Shown one piece after another: positions 37,747 to 46,222 of a stretch of 64,000 nt of DNA. Source of the stretch: Pseudemcibacter aquimaris (lineage in GTDB: Bacteria; Pseudomonadota; Alphaproteobacteria; Sphingomonadales; Emcibacteraceae); contig NZ_CP079800.1 in assembly GCF_028869115.1 (NCBI RefSeq), positions 496,001-560,000 of the forward strand, in the 5' to 3' direction. Under the pieces are notes generated by a model that saw nothing but the letters and a program-made list of their open reading frames with translations, was not told the origin of the DNA and did not search any database. Each line of letters starts with the position of its first letter. The first letter of the stretch is position 1. Both the position numbers and the translations under genes were made by a program.

Positions 37747-39114
37747 TTACTGAAAATTAGTAACGAAAATAATTATAATTGCTACAGGAATGATGTAGCG
37801 AATAGCAAAATGCCATATTTTAAAAACAAGTCCGTCCCCCAAATCAATTTCATTCACCATAGATTTCCGCGCCATGATCCATCCTACAAAGAGCGCGATT
37901 AACAGTGCATTTAGCGGAATAAATAAATTAGTAATGATAAAATCGGTTAATTCAAGAAGGTTCTTTTCCTTCAATATTGGTGTGTTTGGAAATAGCCGAA
38001 CATCTGCCCAGATATTATATGATAATACGAAAACGATCCCAAGAAGCCATGTTGATCCACCGGCAATAAGGGCCATAAGCGGGCGGCTAAATCCACGATC
38101 TGATAGCCACGCCACCGTTGGTTCCAACATGCCAACAGCGGTGGAAAATGCAGCGCAAAAAAGAAGAATAAAAAACAATAATCCCAGCAAATACCCAAGC
38201 GGCATCTGACCGAACGCAACAGGCAAGGTTACGAATATCAATTCCGGTCCGCCGCTTGGGTCAAGCCCATATTCAAACACAATTGGGAAAATGGCAACGC
38301 CAGCGAGGATGGCAACCAGTGTGTCTGATATGGCAATTGTTGCTGCAGATGTTGTAAGTGAGAATTTCTTAGGCATGTATGATCCATATGTCATCATGGC
38401 CCCCACACCAATACCCACAGAAAGAAAAGCCTGTCCCATCGCCATGGTAATTACGGCAGGTGTGATTTTAGAAAAATCAGGCGTGAATAAAAACTTCAAT
38501 CCGGCACTGATGTCTGCTGTCAGTACTGAATTTATGACCATAATTACCAATAGTATAAATAAAGCAGGCATCATGATTTTTACAATCCGTTCAATGCCGT
38601 TTTTAATGCCGCGACCGACGACCAAAACCGCCAGTCCGGTAAAAATGGTGTGGGCTATAAAAAGTTGTGTTGGGGACGCGACAAAACTATCAAAATTTTC
38701 TTTTGATTTGATGCCCTCGATGGCATCAAAACTATTCATTCCGGCTTCAAGAATATAATACAAGGCCCAACCGCCGACCACACTGTAAAAACTTAAACTG
38801 ATAAGCGGAATGCCGACGCTTAACCAACCAACGATGCTCCAGCCATTGTTGGCATTTTCATGTTTGCTGATTGACTGCATTGAATTAATCGGATTTTTTT
38901 GCCCGCGCCTGCCAATGCCGAGTTCGGATACAAGTAACGGAATGCCAAATAAAGCCACAAAAAACAAATAAACAAGAACAAATGCACCACCACCATTTTC
39001 ACCGGCAACAAAGGGGAAACGCCATAAGTTTCCAAGGCCAACAGCTGCGCCTACGGTGGCGAATAGGAATGTGGCTTTTGAAGACCATTGTTCATGTTTA
39101 TTATTCGTAGCCAT
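37747..39114 (-). CDS. Neurotransmitter:sodium symporter family transporter (copy 1)
   Basis: A 455-residue NSS carrier with about 11 membrane helices. The first helix reads FATVGAAVGLGNLWRFPFVAGENGGGAFVLVYL, with the unwound Na+/substrate region, as in LeuT and TnaT/MhsT. Bacterial members co-transport Na+ with amino acids. It lies 8 nt after a PLP-dependent lyase and 15 nt before upp, so uptake of the lyase substrate is the likely role. A second, divergent copy is at 46223. Confidence 0.93.
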   Translation of the reverse strand: MATNNKHEQWSSKATFLFATVGAAVGLGNLWRFPFVAGENGGGAFVLVYLFFVALFGIPLLVSELGIGRRGQKNPINSMQSISKHENANNGWSIVGWLSVGIPLISLSFYSVVGGWALYYILEAGMNSFDAIEGIKSKENFDSFVASPTQLFIAHTIFTGLAVLVVGRGIKNGIERIVKIMMPALFILLVIMVINSVLTADISAGLKFLFTPDFSKITPAVITMAMGQAFLSVGIGVGAMMTYGSYMPKKFSLTTSAATIAISDTLVAILAGVAIFPIVFEYGLDPSGGPELIFVTLPVAFGQMPLGYLLGLLFFILLFCAAFSTAVGMLEPTVAWLSDRGFSRPLMALIAGGSTWLLGIVFVLSYNIWADVRLFPNTPILKEKNLLELTDFIITNLFIPLNALLIALFVGWIMARKSMVNEIDLGDGLVFKIWHFAIRYIIPVAIIIIFVTNFQ

Positions 39115-39122
39115 ATTATCCC

Positions 39123-40274
39123 TTATATTTCGATTGTTTCGAGTGCTTGTGCGAAATCAGCAAGGATGTCTTCCTCATCTTCGCATCCGACTGAAACTCT
39201 TATAAGGCCGTAGTTTACTCTTGCAGCAGCCAATGTGTAAACATCACCAAGGCTGGTTGCTTGATCAACCATAGTCAACGCATTCATAAATTTATGAAGA
39301 TTATCCGGATCGCCTTTAATATTAAAAGAAAGCATACCGCCGCACCCTTTCGGGAATTGCTTTTCCATCAGTGCAACTTGATTGCTGTCTGGTGTTCCAG
39401 CATAGCGAACCCATTCTATCTTTTCATGGTTTTTTAGCATCTTGGCTAGCGCCATTGCGTTCTTCGTATGTCTTTGCATCCTAAGCGGTAATGTACGAAT
39501 ACCACGTAAGATGAGCCAAGCATTAAACGGGCTAATACACTGACCAAAGGATGACATGGATGAACGTGCCCTGGAAATCAACTTCTCAGAGCCACATAGA
39601 ATGCCGCCAACAGCATCACCATGCCCGCTAAGATATTTTGTCGCTGAATCGAGGATGAGATCGGCGCCGAAATCAACGGGTTGTAGCAAATATGGGCTTA
39701 GGTAGGTGTTATCGACAATCAGTGATAAATCATAACTGGTCGCTATCTTTTTTAGGGCGGCAAGGTCAACAACAAACATTTCGGGGTTTGTAATCGTTTC
39801 AACGAATAATGCTTTTGTATTTGGTTTAATGGCATTTTTAACGCTTTCCAAATCGAGCATATCAACGAATGTTACCTCGATCCCCATTGCCGGGCATTCT
39901 TCTTGAAAGAAGCTTCTGCTTACGACAAAGATTTTGTCTGTAACAATGACATGGTCACCCGCTTTGGCGCATAACCTGATTGACGCGGCGACGGCGGCCA
40001 TGCCGGAAGCCATTGCAAGGCTTGCCTCGGTTTTTTGTAAGACCGACATTTTGTCCTGCAGCATACTTATGGTTGGATTGCTTTCCCGGGTGTAAAGGTC
40101 AGGACAATCGGGCTTACCGTAATTGATAAAGGCATCAGCGAGTTCTTCTGATGTTTCAAATGAGAAAGTAGCCGTTTGATATATAGGCGTATTGTGAGCA
40201 CCGGTTACAGGGTCACGGTGTTCGCCTGCGCGAATTGCGTTGGTATCGAAACTCCAATTCGTTTGTTTGTTCAT
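39123..40274 (-). CDS. PLP-dependent gamma-family lyase (methionine gamma-lyase / cystathionine gamma-synthase-like)
   Basis: The 383-residue product is a Cys/Met-metabolism PLP enzyme: YTRESNPTISMLQDKMSVLQ, ASGMAAVAASIRL (phosphate loop), DNTYLSPYLLQP and the PLP lysine in DSATKYLSGHGDAVGG (about residue 205). It could be a methionine gamma-lyase, cystathionine gamma-lyase or a trans-sulfuration enzyme; sequence reading does not decide this. Co-transcription with an amino-acid carrier and upp favours catabolic use over biosynthesis. AGGAG lies 9 nt before the ATG. A RutR-like operator overlaps its predicted promoter. Confidence 0.88.
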   Translation of the reverse strand: MNKQTNWSFDTNAIRAGEHRDPVTGAHNTPIYQTATFSFETSEELADAFINYGKPDCPDLYTRESNPTISMLQDKMSVLQKTEASLAMASGMAAVAASIRLCAKAGDHVIVTDKIFVVSRSFFQEECPAMGIEVTFVDMLDLESVKNAIKPNTKALFVETITNPEMFVVDLAALKKIATSYDLSLIVDNTYLSPYLLQPVDFGADLILDSATKYLSGHGDAVGGILCGSEKLISRARSSMSSFGQCISPFNAWLILRGIRTLPLRMQRHTKNAMALAKMLKNHEKIEWVRYAGTPDSNQVALMEKQFPKGCGGMLSFNIKGDPDNLHKFMNALTMVDQATSLGDVYTLAAARVNYGLIRVSVGCEDEEDILADFAQALETIEI

Positions 40275-40328
40275 GTCCGGTTACTCCTTATCTCAAATTA
40301 TTAACTGCGACTTATTAAGCGGAATCAT

Positions 40329-40356
40329 CTTATAAATTTTCTGACTAAGTAGTCAA
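40329..40356 (-). promoter_or_regulatory. Promoter of the lyase-NSS-upp-AraC operon
   Basis: On the minus strand TTGACT (40356-40351) and TATAAG (40334-40329) are separated by 16 bp, a good sigma-70-type promoter. It lies 55-82 nt upstream of the lyase ATG. The operator-like palindrome overlaps the -35. Confidence 0.6.
40341..40356. promoter_or_regulatory. RutR-type operator
   Basis: The minus strand reads TTGACTA-CT-TAGTCAG, with perfect 6-bp arms TGACTA / TAGTCA around 2 nt. The published E. coli RutR consensus is TTGACCA-N2-TGGTCAA, so each arm differs by one base. It overlaps the -35 of the operon promoter, and a RutR-like TetR gene starts about 720 bp upstream. Confidence 0.6.
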
Positions 40357-40434
40357 GTTTTTAAAAGAATGCAATAAACCTTTAGTGGATATTTAATATT
40401 ATAAAAATGGGGAAGGACAGAGATGATTAGGTTA

Positions 40435-41079
40435 TTAACGGTTTTCTATAATAACGCCTCTTACGACCATATTTTCAGCGTCACGGTATACTTTTTCACG
40501 TTGTTCTTTGCTTAAATATTTATTGTTATTCAATATTTTGATCTGATCTCTTAAGTCGGAAAAATGTCTTGTCACACCCCATAAGAAAAAAAGCAGGTTT
40601 TGCGGCTCAATTGGAATGATTTGTCCTGTATCAATCCATTTTTGGATAAGTTCCGTCTCTTGGCTATGGCGCTTGATCATGCTTTGTTTAATTTCTTTGG
40701 AAAGATTTTTTGCGCCGAACATCATTTCCCAGCTCCAGATTTTATAGGCACGGGGATTTTCAAATGAAATATCCAGCAAACTTCTGACATATCCGCTTAA
40801 GGCCGTCTTCGCGTCATCTTCATTCATCAGGATACCAATGTCGCTTTTCCAAATGTCGCGTAAATTTTTAATGACCGAAAGATACAAATCTTTTTTGGTT
40901 GGGTAATAGTAATGGATGTTGGCTTTTGGTATATCAACGAGGTCCGCAATTTCTTGTACGGTTGCGGCGATATATCCTTTTTCCGAGAATATTTTTTCCG
41001 CAGCGGTAATGATTTTTCGTTGATTACGGTTGCGCACACGTTGCTTGCGCGCAACCCCATTTTTTTCTTTAGCCGTCAT
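40435..41079 (-). CDS. RutR-like TetR family regulator
   Basis: A 214-residue regulator. The N-terminal TetR helix-turn-helix reads KIITAAEKIFSEKGYIAATVQEIADLVDIPKANIHYYYPTKKDLYLSV (about residues 20-67). The C-terminal ligand domain resembles RutR/YcdC: LRDIWKSD, a Pro-Arg-x-x-KIWSWEMMFGA helix, IQKWIDTGQIIPIEPQNLLFFLWGVTRHFSDL. E. coli RutR senses uracil and controls pyrimidine degradation and related genes. Its partner operon here includes upp. It is 52 nt downstream of an aminotransferase gene on the same strand. The ligand is inferred. Confidence 0.85.
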   Translation of the reverse strand: MTAKEKNGVARKQRVRNRNQRKIITAAEKIFSEKGYIAATVQEIADLVDIPKANIHYYYPTKKDLYLSVIKNLRDIWKSDIGILMNEDDAKTALSGYVRSLLDISFENPRAYKIWSWEMMFGAKNLSKEIKQSMIKRHSQETELIQKWIDTGQIIPIEPQNLLFFLWGVTRHFSDLRDQIKILNNNKYLSKEQREKVYRDAENMVVRGVIIENR

Positions 41080-41131
41080 TCGATTTTCTTAAATACCAAA
41101 TATATTTTTGAAAATACTAAGACGCTTTTTG

Positions 41132-42316
41132 TTATTTATCTACTATTTTTCTTATAAAGGGGTCGAGCCTATCAAATGCTTGATGAAGGCGTTCTTCACT
41201 TTGAGCAAAACATAATCTGAACCAGTCTTTTGCACTTGGGTCAAATGCAACGCCTGGGGCAAGGCCGACACCGGTTTCATCAATAATATATCTTGCCATT
41301 TCCATATTATTTTTTACGCCATCAATTTGAAAGTAAGCATAAAAGGCAGCTTCCGGCCGTTTGAACGATATGTTTTGATGTCTGGAAAGTCGATCTTCAA
41401 CCACATCTAATCCTGCATTATATCTGTTTTTTGATGTTTTGATGAAATCCTCGCCTTGCTCAAGTGCGACTTTTGCAGCGCGTTGAATAAAGACGGGCGC
41501 GCAGGCAACAGAATATTCCATCAATTTTTCCACTGTGGGAATAAGTGACGGTGGCAATGTTAACCAACCAATGCGCCATCCAGTCATTGCCCAAGTTTTT
41601 GAAAAACTATTCACAGCGATCACCCTATCTTCAGGTTCCGCGATTTCAAGGAATGATGGCGCAGCGAGGCCGTTATAATAAATTCGGTTATAAACCTCGT
41701 CAGAAATCAGCCATGTTCCGGTTTTACGAAATTCTTGTAAGATAGTTTGCTGTTCCTCACGGCTTAAGGTCCACCCTGTAGGGTTGCCCGGACTGTTTAA
41801 CAGAACCACCTTTGCACCGCGCGCAGCTGCAAGAAATTTATCAATATCCAGTTTCCAGCCATTTTCACCGTATTCAAGATGTACTGCTTCAACCGCCGCG
41901 CTTTGTAAGGACGGGATTGCAAGCAAATTGGGGAAGGCGGGAATGGTGGTCACGACCTTATCACCATCATTCAGGATAAGCTGAAATGCCAAATTTAAAG
42001 CATTGCCACCGGATAACGTGACGGCAATGCGGTCCGTTCCAATTGTATTTTTGAAAAGTCCGGATTGATATTTGGCGATTGCCTCTCTTAAAAATGGTTT
42101 ACCTAGTCCTTCGGAATAAAATGTCTCGCCGTGTTCAAGTGATCCCGCCGCCGCTTTACAAATAAAATCGGGGGTGGAAACATCAGGTTCCCCAAACCAC
42201 AGCGGGATAATATTATCGCGCCCCATTGTGGCGTTTGCTAGTTCCCGTGTGGCTGATCCATTTAGCCGTAGACCTTTACTTTCTAGGCCATCGATAGCTT
42301 TAAATTCTTTAGTCAT
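41132..42316 (-). CDS. Class I/II PLP aminotransferase
   Basis: A 394-residue fold-type I aminotransferase: WFGEPDVSTPDFICKAA at the N-terminus, NSPGNPTGWTLSREE (about residue 166), SDEVYNRIYY (PLP Asp/Tyr), the PLP lysine in NSFSKTWAMTGWRIGWLTLP (about 235) and the carboxylate Arg in DWFRLCFA. It overlaps the SDR gene by 1 nt (TAATG), so both are coupled. Substrate not predictable; the operon with a cupin dioxygenase suggests a catabolic amine or amino-acid step. Confidence 0.9.
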   Translation of the reverse strand: MTKEFKAIDGLESKGLRLNGSATRELANATMGRDNIIPLWFGEPDVSTPDFICKAAAGSLEHGETFYSEGLGKPFLREAIAKYQSGLFKNTIGTDRIAVTLSGGNALNLAFQLILNDGDKVVTTIPAFPNLLAIPSLQSAAVEAVHLEYGENGWKLDIDKFLAAARGAKVVLLNSPGNPTGWTLSREEQQTILQEFRKTGTWLISDEVYNRIYYNGLAAPSFLEIAEPEDRVIAVNSFSKTWAMTGWRIGWLTLPPSLIPTVEKLMEYSVACAPVFIQRAAKVALEQGEDFIKTSKNRYNAGLDVVEDRLSRHQNISFKRPEAAFYAYFQIDGVKNNMEMARYIIDETGVGLAPGVAFDPSAKDWFRLCFAQSEERLHQAFDRLDPFIRKIVDK

Positions 42317-43047
42317 TAGTAAGTTGCCCTTCCGCCAGAAAGATCAAAAACCGCGCCGCTGTTAAAACTACATTCGTCTGAACATAGCCACATCACTATC
42401 TCGGCCACTTCATCAACTGTTCCCAATCTTTGCTGGGGGCTTTTATTGATCATGGTTTGCACATGTTCCGGTGACATCTGTTCTAGGATCGCGGTTTTTA
42501 CGGCCGCTGGTGCCACTGAATTTATTCGTATGTCGTAATCCGCGAATTCTTTGCCCATTGATTTGGTTAAGGCGATGACGCCTGCCTTGGCGGCGCTATA
42601 GGCCGATGCATTTGGCGTGCCTTCTTTTCCGGCAAGAGAGCTGATGTTAACGATGCGTCCATATTCAGAGTTCCGCATATGCTTTAAAACATTTCTGCAA
42701 GTTTCAAAGACGCCTACCAGATTAATATCAATAATTCTTTTCCATTCGTCAGGATCATATTGATCAACCGGCATAGTTGGCCCCGCATAACCCGCTGAAT
42801 TGATCAGCATGTCGATGCGGCCATGTTTATCTATGACCGACTGTGTGGCGGTTAGTACATTTATTCTGTCCGTCACGTCGACTTGCAAATATTCCGCATC
42901 ATCAGGGTTTTCTTTCGTATTTAAATCCCACACCACAACAGTTGCACCTGCGCGGATAAGGTGGTTTTTTATTGCTTCCCCAATACCGGCGCTGCCGCCT
43001 GTTACAACGGCAATTTTACCTTCATAATTATAAGAAACAGACATCAT
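42316..43047 (-). CDS. Short-chain dehydrogenase/reductase
   Basis: A 243-residue classical SDR with the nucleotide loop VTGGSAGIGEAI (TGxxxGxG), Asp in WDLNTKEN which favours NAD(H), NSAGYAGP, and the catalytic Ser / Tyr-x-x-x-Lys in NISSLAGKEGTPNASAYSAAKAG. It ends FNSGAVFDLSGGRATY. It is 2 nt after the cupin gene and couples to the aminotransferase. Two adjacent ATG codons (43047, 43044) could start it. Confidence 0.93.
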   Translation of the reverse strand: MMSVSYNYEGKIAVVTGGSAGIGEAIKNHLIRAGATVVVWDLNTKENPDDAEYLQVDVTDRINVLTATQSVIDKHGRIDMLINSAGYAGPTMPVDQYDPDEWKRIIDINLVGVFETCRNVLKHMRNSEYGRIVNISSLAGKEGTPNASAYSAAKAGVIALTKSMGKEFADYDIRINSVAPAAVKTAILEQMSPEHVQTMINKSPQQRLGTVDEVAEIVMWLCSDECSFNSGAVFDLSGGRATY

Positions 43048-43049
43048 TA

Positions 43050-43577
43050 TTACCTTATGAATTGGTCAACATAATTGGCGCCAAGGCCGACTTCTTCGTA
43101 ATGTTTGCGGCACATATCAATTTTTGTGAATACGTCCTCATACCCAAGATGTTTTCCATATGGGTCAACATAATTCATGGTGCCATTTACCTGAAACAAT
43201 GTGATCATTTCTTCTACATCATCTGGAACGACCAAGGTGTGTGTTTCACCTGGTGGTTCATATACATAACCACCTTCTTCAGCGACCCAGTCATGTTCCA
43301 AATAATGCCAGCGCCCTTTAATCACATACCCATGTACAGGGTTAGGGTGGCGGTGGCGACTTAGAACACCGGATTTTCTAACCCGCAATAAATTCATCCA
43401 GTAACCATTACTGACGTTTAGGCATAATGGGCGAAAGCTTACCTTTTCGCCCTGTGGTACCCAAATGCGTTCATCATTCGGAATGGCATGTGGCACAACG
43501 ATTTCCGGTGCCGCTTCCTTTGGCATTGGGAATTGGTATGGGATTTGCGGGTTTTTATCTTCATTTACTAACGGCAT
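43050..43577 (-). CDS. Cupin protein (2,4'-dihydroxyacetophenone dioxygenase-like)
   Basis: A 175-residue single-cupin protein. The metal site appears as HRHPNPVHGYVIKGRWHYLEHDW (two His plus Glu/His) and PPGETHTL (His). The opening PHAIPNDERIWVPQGEKVSFRPLCLNVSNGYWMNLLRV resembles 2,4'-dihydroxyacetophenone dioxygenase, a non-haem iron enzyme that breaks a C-C bond; many relatives have unknown substrates. It is the first gene of an operon with an SDR and an aminotransferase, divergent from an IclR regulator. Confidence 0.8.
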   Translation of the reverse strand: MPLVNEDKNPQIPYQFPMPKEAAPEIVVPHAIPNDERIWVPQGEKVSFRPLCLNVSNGYWMNLLRVRKSGVLSRHRHPNPVHGYVIKGRWHYLEHDWVAEEGGYVYEPPGETHTLVVPDDVEEMITLFQVNGTMNYVDPYGKHLGYEDVFTKIDMCRKHYEEVGLGANYVDQFIR

Positions 43578-43600
43578 ATTGAAAACTCCAAATAATTAAT

Positions 43601-43617
43601 TGTCCATATTATAGACA
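43601..43617. promoter_or_regulatory. Candidate IclR operator 1
   Basis: TGTCCATATTATAGACA is a 17-bp near-palindrome (arms TGTC-x-ATA / TAT-x-GACA, one mismatched pair) in the 110-bp gap between the divergent cupin operon and the IclR gene. Intergenic position and symmetry suggest an operator. Confidence 0.5.
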
Positions 43618-43625
43618 TTATATTC

Positions 43626-43640
43626 ATATTATGATAATAT
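43626..43640. promoter_or_regulatory. Candidate IclR operator 2
   Basis: ATATTATGATAATAT is a 15-bp palindrome with a single central G, centred 24 bp from operator 1. Its AT-only composition means it could partly reflect promoter sequence. Confidence 0.4.
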
Positions 43641-43687
43641 TTGATTCTCTTGAATTAAGTCAACACAGTAAATAATCGGGAAAAATA

Positions 43688-44449
43688 ATGAGTAAATCAG
43701 TCAAGGGCGCAGCATCATTTTCAAAGAATATGGCTGTGTTAAAGGCAATCGCGGATGCGGGTAAGCCTTTATCGGTTCCAGAGCTAGTTGAAAGTGTCGC
43801 AATGCCAAGGCCGACGGTATACCGGTTCATTGCGGCTCTTGAAGCTGAACAGTTAATAGAGCAGACGGTAAGTGGGGGATGGCAATTGAGTTTGGGGCTT
43901 CTTAATCTGGCATCAAAAGTTTGGCAAGGGAATGACATCAGGCAGGCAGCGCGGCCATTTTTGGATAAGCTTCGTGATCAAACTGGTGAAACTGTTCACT
44001 TAGCGATCAGAAGTGGTAATGAACTGACCTATATTGAAAAAGTGGAAAGTAGAGAGTCTGTTAAAATGACATCCACCATTGGGGCGCGTGTTCCATTTCA
44101 TTCTTCGTCAGTTGGTAAAGCTTATTTAATGGCAATGGATAATGATGAAAGAGAGAAGGTCTTATGGGAAATCTCATATCCACCAATTACAAGTCATAGT
44201 GTGACGTCCCGTGAACAGTTGGAAAAACAGCTGGATACATTAAGGCAAGCTGGATACGTCATGGAACGCGAAGAAAATGAAGAGGGCGTTGCATGTTACG
44301 GGGAAGCAATTTTAAATTCTGCTGGTAAACCTGTCGCCGCCATCAGCGTTAGTATCCCTTTATATAGATTGAAACCAGATCATCATATTTATACAGCGCC
44401 TCTTGCAAAGGTATGCCAAGAGATCAGTTTAAGATTGCCACCGTGTTAA
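43688..44449 (+). CDS. IclR family regulator
   Basis: A 253-residue regulator with an N-terminal winged helix (SKNMAVLKAIADAGKPLSVPELVESVAMPRPTVYRFIAALEAEQLIEQ) and a C-terminal ligand-binding domain (about 80-250) with GETVHLAIRSGNELTYIEKVES, VPFHSSSVGKAYLM and AISVSIPLYRL. IclR regulators control divergent catabolic operons; here the cupin-SDR-aminotransferase operon starts 110 bp away on the other strand. The ligand is unknown. It converges with the YtcJ-like amidohydrolase. Confidence 0.92.
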   Translation: MSKSVKGAASFSKNMAVLKAIADAGKPLSVPELVESVAMPRPTVYRFIAALEAEQLIEQTVSGGWQLSLGLLNLASKVWQGNDIRQAARPFLDKLRDQTGETVHLAIRSGNELTYIEKVESRESVKMTSTIGARVPFHSSSVGKAYLMAMDNDEREKVLWEISYPPITSHSVTSREQLEKQLDTLRQAGYVMEREENEEGVACYGEAILNSAGKPVAAISVSIPLYRLKPDHHIYTAPLAKVCQEISLRLPPC

Positions 44450-44474
44450 TATTGTATTTGAGAGGGGGGGGTAA

Positions 44475-44505
44475 AACTGGCGACTTAAAAAGCCGCCAGT
44501 TCAAT
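44475..44505 (-). terminator. Terminator of the amidohydrolase operon
   Basis: AACTGGCG (44475-44482) and CGCCAGTT (44494-44501) form an 8-bp stem; on the minus strand TTTT follows it. It lies 16 nt past the amidohydrolase stop and may serve both convergent genes. Confidence 0.65.
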
Positions 44506-44517
44506 AATTAGACTTGA

Positions 44518-46212
44518 TTAGTTTTTCGAATATTTAATGTCGCCACCAACGATGGTGTATTCAACCTGAACATTCTTAAGATCTGTTGATTCGATGCTCA
44601 ACACATCACGATCAATAACGATAAGGTCGGCATATTTGCCCGTTTCGATTGATCCTAAGATATCTTCATCAAAACTTGAATAAGCAGCCCAGATTGTGTG
44701 CGCTTTGATCGCTTCTTCGATGGTTACAGCTTGTTCAATGTTCCAGCCGTTTGCCGGTGTGCCGTCTTCGTGCATACGTGTTACGGCGCGGTACATTCCT
44801 TCAAACGGGTTGATTGATTCTGTTGGGAAATCAGAACTAAAGATCAGCGGCGTTCCAGTATTAAGGAAATCACGGAACAAATAAGCACGTTTGATACGCT
44901 CTGGACCAATACGTGTTTCTGTCCAGTCCATGTCTGTAATCACAGAACCCGGTTGAACACCCGGAATAACACCTAATTCAACAAAGCGGTTTACGTCTTC
45001 TTCATGGATGATTTGTGCATGTTCCATGCGGAAACGGTGATCTTGCTTACCTGTTTCATTGAACGCTTTTTCATAAGAATTAAGTGTTGTTGAAACGGCT
45101 TCGTCACCAATAGCGTGGGTTACAATTTGAATGCCTGTATCAATGGCTGCTTTTGAAATTTCATAAACTTCTTCTTGGGTTGCAACCTCGATACCATAGT
45201 TATGGGTATCATCGTGATATGGTTCAGTTAATAACGCACCACGTGATCCTAGTGCACCGTCACGATAAAGTTTAATGCCTTTAGCCATAAGCATGTGATC
45301 GTCAATATTTTCAATCTTGTTTTCTTTGAAAAACGCTCTGTAATCGATTTCTTCCGCAGGGTTATCGAACATGACATTTACGCGCATGTCAAATTCACCA
45401 TTTTCTGCCATTGCTTTAAATACTTTAAGCTCAGCTGGTGATGTACCAAGATCGTGAACCATGGTTAAGCCAACGCTTAACGCTTTATCCGCCGTAACTG
45501 TTAATCTATCAGCGATGTTTTTGTCTGTTACAGGCTCATATTGTCTGATTAACTCTTCCGCAAGGTCAACGAAAACACCTGTTGCTTCGCCAGCTTCGTT
45601 TCGGATGATTTTTCCGCCGTCTGGGTCTGGTGTGTCGTTGGTGATACCAGCAATGTCCATTGCGTTTTTATTTGCAAGGATCGCATGACCATCTGTTCTG
45701 TTAAGAATAACCGGGTTATTCGGTGAAACAGCACTTAATGGTTCCTGTGTTGGGAAGATTTTTTCGTCCCAATTATTTTGGTCCCAACCTTGGCCGATAA
45801 TCCATTCGCCAGGCTCAAGTGTTTCTGCCTTGGCTTTCACCATGGCAATAATTTCAGCATAGCTTTTGGTATTATTCAGATCCAAGTTTTGTAATAGTCG
45901 GCCATATGAATGAATATGACCATGTACGTCAATCAGACCTGGAAGAACTGTTTTACCTGCAAGATCAATCACATTCGTGTCTGAACCGATATAGGCTTTA
46001 ATGTCTTCGTCACTTCCGACGGCGATGATTCTTTTGCCTTGAATGGCAACGGCTGTTTTAAGCGAAAATTGATCGTCAACAGTGATGACGTTCCCGCCCA
46101 TAAGAACCATGCTTGCAGGGTCCTGTTGTGGTTGTGCGGCATTTTCGCTGTTGTTACTACAGCCGGTGATCACCATCATCATGGTGATCAATAAGATTGT
46201 TAACTTTTGCAT
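44518..46212 (-). CDS. YtcJ-like amidohydrolase lipoprotein
   Basis: A 564-residue amidohydrolase (amidohydrolase_3 type) with a lipoprotein signal (MVITGC). The metal motif is LIDVHGHIHSYGR (HxH), with a later HAIGDEAVS and FSSDFPTESINPFEGMYRAV. YtcJ relatives act on amides, hydantoin-like rings or N-acyl amino acids. The ATG at 46212 is chosen: AGGGAG lies 6 nt upstream, and the upstream GTG at 46236 would overlap the transporter gene. It is 10 nt after the NSS transporter, hence the last gene of a DadA-NSS-amidohydrolase operon. Confidence 0.87.
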   Translation of the reverse strand: MQKLTILLITMMMVITGCSNNSENAAQPQQDPASMVLMGGNVITVDDQFSLKTAVAIQGKRIIAVGSDEDIKAYIGSDTNVIDLAGKTVLPGLIDVHGHIHSYGRLLQNLDLNNTKSYAEIIAMVKAKAETLEPGEWIIGQGWDQNNWDEKIFPTQEPLSAVSPNNPVILNRTDGHAILANKNAMDIAGITNDTPDPDGGKIIRNEAGEATGVFVDLAEELIRQYEPVTDKNIADRLTVTADKALSVGLTMVHDLGTSPAELKVFKAMAENGEFDMRVNVMFDNPAEEIDYRAFFKENKIENIDDHMLMAKGIKLYRDGALGSRGALLTEPYHDDTHNYGIEVATQEEVYEISKAAIDTGIQIVTHAIGDEAVSTTLNSYEKAFNETGKQDHRFRMEHAQIIHEEDVNRFVELGVIPGVQPGSVITDMDWTETRIGPERIKRAYLFRDFLNTGTPLIFSSDFPTESINPFEGMYRAVTRMHEDGTPANGWNIEQAVTIEEAIKAHTIWAAYSSFDEDILGSIETGKYADLIVIDRDVLSIESTDLKNVQVEYTIVGGDIKYSKN

Positions 46213-46222
46213 GGTTACTCCC

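Noticed and set aside
44464-44471. Run of eight G as a phase-variable tract
   Set aside because: It is intergenic between two convergent genes and not near a promoter or reading frame that could switch.
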